A DNA stretch of 64,000 nucleotides from Styela clava (taxonomy: Eukaryota; Chordata; Ascidiacea; Stolidobranchia; Styelidae), in the NCBI RefSeq assembly GCF_964204865.1, contig NC_135264.1:6354001-6418000 (forward strand), read 5' to 3'. Below the pieces are notes generated by a model. It was not told the DNA's origin and searched no databases. It saw nothing but the letters and a program-made list of their open reading frames with translations. Position 1 is the stretch's first letter, and each line of letters starts with the position of its first letter. Positions 12,901 through 24,900 of the stretch are shown one piece after another. The position numbers and the translations under genes are program-made.

Positions 12901-15900
12901 TCATATTTGCAGATTATTGCAGTATATATTTTATATACCATTACCATGAGTCATGTTAACAGAATTAAATTAATACGGCAATAGTGGTATCGATGATGAT
13001 TTGAATATCTGCGCAACACAAAATCATCCTAGTAAAACGCCCATACTTTAAATACCAATCATTATCCAAATTATTTGCCAAAAAGCGGGATAAAGTATGA
13101 GTTATTTTTCAGACTTGTGATAATTTTTTCGTGAGTATAAAAATACGAATCAAAAATTAATTATATTCGGGAACTTTACCACACATTTTAAGTCGGAAGA
13201 TCGCCGTTGTATGTTTGAGTAATATTACTTTTATTATTTTATAAATATTAAAATAGGAATTAAAAACTATTTGTAATCGGGTAGTTTACCACACATTCTA
13301 AGTCCACAAATCGCCGTTGTATTTTGTAAATACGAAAATAGGAATCAAAAATTAATATTAATTGCGAGTTTGCTACACAATTTATGTCCACAGATTGCCG
13401 TGATATTGTGCCGAATATAATTAGTTTTTGATTCTCATGTCCGTACTCACGAAAAATTGTCACAAGTCGGAAAAAGAATTTATATTTTATCCCGCTCTTG
13501 GAAACTAATTTGGATAATGGTTGCCATTGGTTTGTATTTAAAAGTATGGACTTTTTACTAGGATGATTTTGTGCTGCGCAAAATATTCGAATCCATGACC
13601 GATACCACTATTTAAAATGCCTTACCGTGTTAAATTAATTATATTATCATAACTCAAATGTTGGTAAATCGGGCAGTTTATCACACATTTTAAGGTCACA
13701 GATCGCCGTTGCATTTTAGAATTATAATAGTTTAATTATTTTGTAAATACGAATCCGAAATTATAATTGGGCAGTTTACCACGTATTTCATGTCCATAAA
13801 TACCCGTGGTATTTGGTATTAATACTTTCATCATTTTATCAATATAAAAATAGGAATCAATATTTAATAAAATCGGTCAGTTTACCACACATTTTATGTC
13901 CACAGATTGTCGATACAACCATGAGTTACGTTGAACAGAATTAAATTAATACAGCATGACATTTTAAATGCTGGTACCAGTCATATAGGCCTCCAATATG
14001 ACGGGTAGAAAAATTGTGTCCCTGTTGTTCAGTTATGCTGATATGCGCTAATAATTTGAATGTTTAGAACCAGATCATGTTAGTTTGGTTGAATCATACT
14101 CACAGAATTAACTATTTTTAACAATTGAGCGTTAAATTTAAGTTGTGAAGCGGCAATCATTTTGGACAACCTATTAACCAGAATGTTGAAATAATTTTGG
14201 AATGTGATAAGTAATACATTGCACGTCCACGGGTTATTTCACAGCTGTGTTTTCCTGTCGTGTTCTGCTGAATCGGCAAAATGAAAGGGTCACAAATCAC
14301 TTTATCTCGGTGGCCTAGAAAAGCGACTTATTAGCCGGGGAAATACAGTAATTGTCAATTTTTCGACGTAATGGAAATGAATTTGTAAATTAGAAGCCTT
14401 GTAGACGAATGTCGGCAATGTCCACCCACGCAAACGTGCAAATGTGTCGCAACACTATGCGACGTACGGTCGCACAGAATATAAACAATCAAAGTGCCGA
14501 TTCTAATTCATCCTCATCGTCATAAAAATCCGTTTGAAGATTCCCCTAAAACGAAACACCACGTTTACGGCGAAAAGTGGTTACTATTCGGAATTATTCG
14601 AAAATCAGCCGAAAAGGTATTCGAATACTTTGATATTCGAATATTCGATTCGTTTTGGACAACCCTGGCTGACAGATTGGTAAAAAAGGCTTATGTCAAT
14701 AACTGAGGGTTAATCGTAAACATACCCAATGCATAGATAGAGTTATTAATGTTTTATTTGTTTTCACTACCATCCTTCATGAATAATATTTTGTTTTCAG
14801 GATCTTTTTACCAAATGGAGAGATAAATGTTATCACGAATTTACACTTGTGTTATTTTCAAGGTAAGTTTCGATATATTTTATTTGTCTTTGTTTGAAAC
14901 AATTTATAATTATATAAGGATCTGATAATTAATTTATTTCTTGTTAAACACTGACTATGACCATTCTAATATTATCATGCAATTTTGACATTCAAGATTT
15001 TTGATGGTAAAACTACTACAACTCTGTAAACATGAAATGTACAGAGCTCGAAAATTATTGAATAATGACCTTATTTAAAACCAAAAAAAATTCTCAACAA
15101 TTAATATTTATTTCATTCTGCCAAGTTTAAATTATGATTCAATTAGGAATTTTTTACATTTATTACAGGACATTCTATAATGCTTCAAAAATTGAGCAAT
15201 TTCCAGAAGAAGTTCGAGATATTGTACAAAAAAATTACAAAGGAGATTTTTATATTGATTTCTATAATTGTGTCGCACATCATGAACGAAATGAAGATTG
15301 TACTCCATTACTTTTTCGATTGAAGAAAATTTTCAATGGTAATCTTATTTTTGCTTTCAAATTTTGAAAAATTATCATTTTTACACAATTGAAATTCCTT
15401 ATTATGACCAAAAATCTTATACAATTATTAAAATAAAGAACAAAGCAAATCATTTTGGTCTTTCCTGCATTCAAAGATTTTAACTTGATTATACATCAAC
15501 TTCTTCTGTGTACTTGGCTGTTGCCCTGTTTAGAATACATTCCATAATAAAAAATATTATTTGAATTATTGTATTGTTATTAAATATAAAAACTAATTAT
15601 TATGGCAGAGTGTTCGGTTTTGTCCATTCCTGTGTTGACACTAGGACGGCACAGTCGAAATTTGTCATTTTTCAGTCTAGGTTGAAATTTGAAATGTCTG
15701 TAGTCGGAGAGTTGCTTACATATTTACTTAGTGTTATTAACAGTCAAATAAAGGAGACATACGTCGATGTTTTTTGTCAAAAAAAATTTTCGGCGATTTT
15801 GGAACTGGGGTTGAAGTTTTTGGGAGTGAGAGTCAATTGTAAGATTTATATCAGTCGATAGTCTGAGTCGATCGCAAATTTTCACCCACTCTACAGCCCT

Positions 15901-18900
15901 CGTTGACTTGCCCCTAATTTTCCCAAGATTACCCAGCACTTGAAATAGCTAGAAACAATAATACCTGCTTTTCATTTATTCAACTTTATTTTCCACAGAT
16001 TATAAAGATATGATAACCATTCCAAATTGTCCACCTGGACACAATTCTGTCGCAAGCGAAGGAAATTTTCTTGAAGCTATTAATATGTCACTGAATGTTT
16101 TTGAAAAACATTACATTGATCGAAATTTTGACAGAACTGGACAACTGGTACTATGCATAACGCCGGGTAATATTTTTTTATGTTTCGAGTCATGCTTTCC
16201 ATGAATAAGGCATTGAACAAGCATAGAAAATTTTATTTTGTTTTTCAGGGGTTGGTGTTTTTGATGTCGATCGAGATCTGACTGTTCTAACTAAAGAAAG
16301 AATGATAGACAATGGTATTGGTAGTGATCTTGTATGCTTAGGACAACAACCATTACATGCAGTACCATTGTTCAAATTTCATCAACTAAACAGGTGGGAT
16401 ATACAGCGTATTCTGTATTGTCAAAGAAGAATTCCTGAGCAACTTTTCCCTACTAAACTTAAGAAACATCGACAACACTTACTACCACATCAACATGGCC
16501 TATTTAAAATTATTGCTTAAAAAAATTGAATGATATCCTAATATTGCAATGAAAAGTAAAGCACTGTAAAGGACATAAGCAACTGAAAGAAAGATTCAAA
16601 ATATTTCCTAGTGTCAAGTACCTCTTTGAGACAGATGTCTTGAGATAGACTTGAGTCTGGTGGATACTGGTACTCGAGGGGTTGAACAAGAATCATGAAT
16701 TGCCTCGAATACGAAATATAATATTCTCTTATTGTTATATTGTACCTGCCCAGTCCAAATCAGCTCAAGATGGGCATTGTATGTAAAACAGTTAGTTAGA
16801 GTCCTAACGAGTCAAGGTCTTTTATTAATGAGTTTATTTTTTAGGAACAAAGCGAAACAACCGTTACTACATGATTTCAATATACCCCACTGGATAAGTC
16901 ATAGTTTCTATTCATCGAATCCATTCTTAGATAAAGGTAAGAGATTAAGTATCATATCGTCGTACCAAGACATCAGTTACGGCTTCCTCTACCATCAAGT
17001 TCATGCATCTGAAACAAATAACTGGTTTTTTTAACTATTCCCAATTGCCATACCCTACATGGACTGATACCAAAAGAGAGGCGGTTTGCCATATTTTCAG
17101 CTACATTTTTTCCGTACTCTTTTTAGGTAGTTCTTGTTCCTTTTAGGATCAACTGGAATCAAGTATGTTCCACGTATTCTTTTTCCACAAAGAAAATTGA
17201 AAACGAAAAGAAAACAATCGTTGCAAAGTCGTTTTTCTGACAAACAAACAGAACTGCCTTCACTACTGGCTCATAATTTTGAAGAATTTGATGAAGAAGT
17301 TTGTATTCGTTGTATTAGTCATTTTTGAATAATAAATGTTATTGAAAAATCTCACTATATATCCATTTTTAATTTGATTGGTTTAACATATCCCATTCAA
17401 AACGTTACATCCCTATCCATGTTGATCCTCGCAGCAAAGAATTTTTATGTGTAAAATAGGTAATATGGTTTGTTTTCGTTCCGATTTTCAGGTTTTCAGT
17501 CTTCCACATTCAGTTTGTAATTCAAGTATGATGCAAAATATATCAAGTTCGTTTCATCCTAGTTATGTTCGGCGATCAAGCTCGACCGATTTCAATAAGA
17601 AGTCAGTTGGATCTCGAGTCAGAACAATAAGTGACGGATGGAAACAACATGTAAGCTCCTATTCAGGATGTGTGGCATTTAACGGGTTGAATTTTTTTTA
17701 GTTTGAAACATGGTCTCTGTATACCATAATCAGCCTGTTCCTGAGTCATTACCACATTTTTCTTAGAAAACTAGTCCCAAAAAAAATCTCATGGACAAGA
17801 TAGTGCGGTAGTTGGGCCAAACTGTTGGCATAGCAGAGTAAATACCTCTGTATCATAACTCACTATGGGTGTAATAAATCAGGTAAACTGTCCAAAACAG
17901 GAAATTTCTGGTTCTTCCAAGAATAGTGACTTATTACTACAGACCTGTTAGTGAATATGTAAGTCTGTATGGTAAAAAAAAAAATTTTAATTTATTTTCA
18001 GTCCGGTTCTCCTGATGACCACCAATTTCATTCACGTTCATTATCAAGGCAGACAACACCTTTGCACATTCCAAATGTACTCGGAATAACAAGAGTTCGA
18101 AAACAACCATTAGCTGGAATCGCAAGTTCAATAGGACCAGATCGAAATTTAGAGAAATATCTCGCAATTAAAGAGGTACCAGTTGATATATAATAAATAT
18201 TTATGTTCATGACATAATTTTTGTGATTGTATGCATACATTTTGTGTATACTGTATGGTTTCAATTTTGCTCTTGTTAGTAGATGGTTTCTAACAGTCAG
18301 GAACATCCAAACGAATCTAATATTCGATTGAGTCAATCAACGATTTCGAAATATTGTGATATTCTGTTATTAACCATTATTTAACTATCAATGTATGTGT
18401 CATTATCTATAATCATTCACATCACAGGATGATGTTTCCTCTGAGTTAAAAGTTGGAAGTGCTCACTCTCTACAAACTCGAGCTCACAAGAAGAAACAAG
18501 CCCCTCGTCGTGCACTTATTAACCCTTTTGTGGCAATGTCAAGTACTTTAACCCCACTTACATCAAATCGACGTCGTTGGGTGCATACTTACCCCAAGGG
18601 TCACAAGGTCAAGGAAGTAGTGCATCTTCCACAACAGGATGGCGAATTGATCCGTACTTCACGTCTGAGTGAGTCTTCAGATCAATATAACGATGAATAT
18701 AGCTCAGATGCAGAAATCAAATCTCAAACGAGGTAAATATGCAATAGATAAGTGACATTTGATGCTTGGTTCACAATTGGCACATGCTCAACATTACGAG
18801 CATACTTGCCATAGCAACTCTGAATATCCTTTGTGGGTTCGCAGATTCTAATCCCATGGTATGTGCGAGAGGATTGCTGGACTCCTTTGTTGGCGTATAG

Positions 18901-21900
18901 TGGTTTACGGTTTATACATCATATCAACTTTCCTCTCCTACTAATACATTTTTTACTTACCCCTCGATAAAAAAGTAGTTTTTTAGAAATTTTTTTAAAA
19001 TTCCAATTCAGTACGTGTTTTGAGGAGTTCATAATGACAGACATGTTCACTTTTTAGTTCGATGTGGTGGAGAGTGATTCTTCCCGAAGTCTTATTTCCT
19101 AAAATTGTTCATTTCTATCAGAATTATGAATTTGTCTTGAAATAATCCTTCATTTATTCAAACAGGAGTTCTGGATCAACTGTCGTCCCAAAACTATCAC
19201 AAAGTACTGTCGGAAGTGTTTCAAGTAGTGAATATTCTGTCGGCAGTTTGGATTACACTGCGAATACTTTCCCCAAACCTTGTGTATTGGCAAGAGTCAA
19301 TGGAGCTGATTTTCAGAAGACATCAAGTAAATTTTCCACCTTTTTTCATCATAGTACACGCTTGCCATCTCATTTTTAATTACCGGTACTGGTTAAATAG
19401 GAGAATCCTATATTAAAATTGAAAAATTATCAATAATTAAATATACTATATAATCTCTTTAGCTGTCGACTGGAAATCATTACGCTCACCTGCCTGTCTT
19501 CCAATCACAAATGATTATTTTCCATCAAAGCAAAGGTTACATACGGACTATACAGAACAATCATATACTCTTATACCAGACCATGAAGATAGCCAGTATG
19601 ATGGGTAACTTCTGTTTATTTTTTGTTTAAACTATTAGTAATGGATCATACTAACTCTAGAATAAAGTTGTCTGTATGGCAATATATTGTCCCGTAAGCT
19701 AAGATTCTAGTTCCATCAAAATTATTAGCTGTTTATGTATCATTGATTCATGCAGATCCTAGTTAATTGTGAAGTCCGAAATACATAAAAAGCATAATGA
19801 GGGGGAAATGGGACAGCTAATTGTGTCCTTATTTATCAACTAGTGACATGATTTGAGCACTAAATCACAATATTTTTTGAAATTCTTCATTTCCCTCTTT
19901 TAATTTATAAATAGAAATTGAGGAAATTTTAGACTTCTAAAAGAATCGCTTCGACCAAATTCTATTTTTATATCGTATATTATTATAAGTTATCTAATAA
20001 TATATTCACAGAGTATCTGAAGGTCTACTCAACACTGATTCTGACCAATGTACAGGGTGGCAGGCCCAATCATCCTCGCCTGTGGCAACAAAGGAAATAT
20101 TCCTTGAGCTTGTCAACCAAAGACTATGCCAGGGATTTCAACTGGTTGTATCAGGACACTGGGGGAAAAGAAAACATTATGATAGTGCGTCAATATTTGG
20201 TGGCAGAAAGTCTCCATCTCCAGTGGGGGGTGATGTTTCATTCACTTCGGTTGACAGTGCTACAAGTCCAGTTTATAATGGTAACAAGCACATTGTTTTA
20301 AGTTATATTTACCTTACCTTGTATATTATCGGGAAAGTTATTTCGTTTAATCTAACATTTTTGAATTCTGGATATTATCTAAATGAATTCATAATAATCT
20401 TCTGTACTTCATTGTGAATGTTCAGTGTTCAGGGATGAGGAATCAGGAAAAATTATGAAATCGAAGACTAAAAGTCTGACTTCAGAGACAAAATTGTGAC
20501 TCCTAGCTTTAGCAAAGAATTTTCCAATATCAATAAAAATTTGCCTACCTCTATATAGTAACATCCATATTCTAACAAATATCAAACCTTTTCAGATACT
20601 ATGGTGCTGTCTGAACATCCTCAACGCTACACCCTCAATCACGGAAGACAATATCACGTCATTTTGCTTACAGATGAAAACGAAATTTCCGTAAAGATAT
20701 ATAAACCAAGGTCAGATTGCACAAAAATAAATATTCAGTAAAAACAACTCTTTACTGTGTTCTGGAGTCTAGAGTTCGGCATATCTTTACTGATATTGGA
20801 GTTGAAGCCAAAGTGGCCCACCCATAGTGAAAATTTTGAATTTTTCAGTCATTATTTCAGACTTCTAATCATAATAAAATCGATTTCGAAATCCCCTTCA
20901 GAAATCAAAAACGGCATTAAGTAACTAAGCGTTCACAACAGACAATTAAGTAAGCCGTGTATGGAAATCATCTTGGCTTCATTGCTTCATGAAACAACAT
21001 CTATTTCAGGCACTTGTTTTCGACTTTAACAATTGAGTATAAATATCTACTATGGGCAGTCAGCAGAGATAAATACAGAATGGCAAGAGTTAAATTTTCT
21101 CACGAACAATATGAAAGTTATCATTGGAGTTATCAAGATAATTGTGTTTGTTGTGTTGGTGCTGACTCCGACTTCAAGATTGTAGATGTAAGTTTTGATA
21201 TGTTCAGATTTCATGTTTTTTAAACTTTGAAGTTTTATAATATCAGTGTCTGCGCGTCAGGAGTCCTGTTTAGAGGGAGAGTGGAAAATCTTTTTTTAGA
21301 AAAATGGCTAGCAGAGATCGTTGAAATGCAGTGGATTAAAATTGGCTTGAGTTAAAATATTAATCTTGACAAATAAAGAAAATTTATTGTTTCAAAGAGC
21401 AGCATAGACTGCCTGAAACTCCAACTATGCCACTTCATTTACAATATGATTTTGAAATTAATGATATTTATACTTATCTTTCCTTGTTCACAATCTAATT
21501 CCAAGAAGCAGAACATCAAAAAATACTTTTAATGATATAAATAAACCTTAACTTTTTTTTCAATTCAGAGTATCAAGTATTGGAGATCGAAGTTCATACT
21601 AATCCCATCAGCTATAAACAAACTAAAAACTCAGAAGGCAGAAATTGAAGCCGCACAAAAAGCAGGAAGAAAAGCTAGGTTTGTAATACAAAATAGAATA
21701 ATAAACGTTGATATATTAAGCTTTGATGATGCTTTTGTGTGCCATCTACAATAGGGATGCATGCATGTTCCCCCCCTTTGTGACAAGATTCATGATTTCT
21801 TTTGTTTTTGACATAAAACATTTGGAGCAAATGGATAGTGTGTACCACAACTGATGACTAGCGTTATATTTGGCGTTTCAAAAGTGATGTATCAGATTTA

Positions 21901-24900
21901 TGTGGAGCTTGCGTAGTGACATACATTAGTGAATATAACTTTTAAACTGCTATTTAGTATTTATGTGTATCATTTATTATGAGACAAATAAACACAAACA
22001 CAAAAAAAATTTTCCCAGGTTTGACCTATTTGAGGCTGATGGTTTTCATTCTGAAGATGACGGCACTTCAAATCAAGATTACAATCAAATATTAGATGGA
22101 ATGGTCCGGTTTTTCGACTACATGAATAAGATTCGACGTCCTGCTAATTCTCTACCTTTAAGACGACAGTTGGTAAACACCCTTTTACTTTTTAGTACAA
22201 ATACCATTATATTGATCTTTGACCCTAAAGTACTTTTATGTGATAGGTTATGAATAAAAAATCTGGCATCAGTGGGATTTCTGCGTCTTCATTGCCCACA
22301 AATATTGATGTATCTTCGCAAAGAATTAATCCTGCAAGCTCTGTCAGTGCCGGAAGTTTTCAGCTAAACAATTCTCCATCTCCCGCTACGACACCTGCAA
22401 GCGGACGCTCGACACCTCAACAATTGAAAATGCATGCTTCTCCGCCTAATATCACTAGCAAGATTCATTCTTCTAATGTCAATGCAAAACCAGTGGCGAT
22501 ACTTTCTAAAAAGGTGGGTATTATTTTTAATACTTTACTTTGTACTATTGTTGCCATGGCTACTTTGCTTGTCAATGAGAGAAGTTCTTTTTTTATTTTT
22601 TGAATGACACAGTTAATCTCAACGCTTTAACCGCTAGGCCATCGCGGTTGTGTGGGTCTTTGGTGAAACTTGCGATTTTGAGAATATTAGGTTGTTTTTA
22701 ATGTATTTTTCTTAAAGTTCCAACCTTTTTCACTAATTACTGTTACACTTTACGAAGATTGTCGTTGTTCGGTAACCAGTATTTTATAAATTTCTATTTC
22801 CAGACAGAGGAGGGCAATCAGATGAACCAAGAACTTGCTCAGCTTGAGAAAAATGTTTCTCAAGCCAAAGAAGAGTCAATATCTCAAATTGTTCTCACTC
22901 GTGATACAGACTGGAAAGATATTTCGAGTGCAATGAGAGATAAAAAGTATGTTATTTGTGTAAGATCTAAACTTCAATAAATAAGTCTTCATATTTGTCA
23001 ATTCTGTCATCAAAATTTGGTTTCATGGAGTTAGGAGCTGCATTTAGAGTCAAATGTTCCACGGCCCTGTCCATTTACCTACCAACAGTATTCTAGATTC
23101 CTATCTTGCGATTTGCTTTCATTTTAAATATTCTATATCAATCTAGCAGTAAAGCAGCAGTAAAGTAATAGTCTCTAAAGTTTGACATAATGTCAACAAC
23201 GTTGTTCCAATGCGAAACTCTATAAAAAAAACACAGAAAATTCAATTATTCTAATTCTCGAAAATAGATCATACACAGCCATGTTTAACCGAACCATTTA
23301 TCAGCTCACATCTTGATACAATTTTCCACATTTTATTTTTAAGGTTCGATTTCTCCTTTATATCACGACAACGAGGATTACACTCAGACGTTTTCATCAG
23401 TATTGAATGTGTACATTGGTGCATAAGAAATATTTCTGGTATAGATGAAATCTCTGATGCAGTTGAATTATTAGAGGTACGTAATGGAACTTTGGCTTGT
23501 GTTATTTACTTTTCATGTATTAATCAGCGTGAGAAGTTGCATATTCTAGGAATCGTTGCTGCAAATCATGGACGCAATGAGCCAATGTTTGGAGTCGTGT
23601 TTTTCTCAATTTTTTTTCGTTTTCAACATTTTTTCATCAATTATCTTTATGCATCATGTTTAACAATAAAAACACCAACAAACGAATGCAAAAGAATATA
23701 TGTATTACCCCCAAATAATTAAATAAATTACATTTAATTTACGTAAATTAATTTATTGATTAAGAATGGTACTTAGTGAAGGGCTTTGCTCATTATTTCT
23801 GAAGAACTGTTCTGTGGTCCTCAAGGGGATTCTCTAAGGGCATTCTTGTTCTTATTAATTAGTTTTTTCTTGTGTTTAGAAAATGAGGAAATCCAAGTTA
23901 ATTTGTCATGCATCTGGATATTGTGATCACCCATTCAAATATGGTTATTTCATTTACTATTTAACGGATGAGAAAGATCATAATGAAAGTATGTATATAT
24001 CTTGTATTAGCTTGCAGGAATTTTTTAAATTTTCTGTTCACATCATGTCTTCAAATTGTGCTTCAGTTCTCAAAAACTACGTTTGACTGTAAACGAGCTT
24101 CTATTCCAAGCATATACCATTTAAGACAAAATTCTACCATTCCAATTGTTTTTTCTTTTGAAAATTTGCTTATCATTATTGTTTAAATCAGAACCAACAC
24201 CTTTATATCACTGTATATTTCACAATTATGGTGTAGCCTGCAAGGTTGAAGATACCGGGTTTTTCAAACTTGCTACTACTGCCTTGGTCAAGGTGTACGG
24301 TAATTAGATTGGGTGGGAAAATCTGAACAAGAATGATTCAGTCATTCACAAAATAAAAGTTTTTTATGTATAATTGGATGCTTGTGCGAAGCCTTGCTTT
24401 GAGTGAAAGTGTAAAAAAGCCCCCAAAGGTCATTATTTAAGTTTCAGTTTCAGACCCTACTAGTCATCAATATGATACAATCGGGCGAGGAAATTTACGA
24501 GTTTTTGAATCAAGATGGTTGGAATTAGAAGTGAAATATTGTAAAGAAGAAGAACCAGTCCTCCAAATCGAATCTAAATTAGGGAAGAAAAGACCAAAAT
24601 CTGCTTTATCTAGCTTGCTTGAGAATGATTCTCGAAGTAGAAATCCCAGTGGAGCAATTCCTGAAATGAAGGTGCAGTTCTTATATTATACATATGGATA
24701 TTTTGTTTGCTTTAAACCAGACACCAAACTATATTTTCAATCAACGCAATTGTTTATATTAGACAATCGCAGTAAATGTGTAACATCCACCGCAACTGCT
24801 CCCGACTAACAATATTGATTTTAGTGTAACTGTCTTTATGTCAGCTAATGCTCACCATCACGTTTTCTATGCTTTCAGTCATTTTTCAATGCTTTTATGT

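Noticed and set aside
13022-14667. A tandem-repeat or CRISPR-like array
   Set aside because: The blocks are irregularly spaced, diverged, lie in both orientations, and sit inside a hAT element of a eukaryotic intron.
15574-15939. Extra DEPDC5 exon or overlapping gene in intron 7
   Set aside because: The ORFs have no matching splice sites, and exons 7 and 8 join in phase without them.
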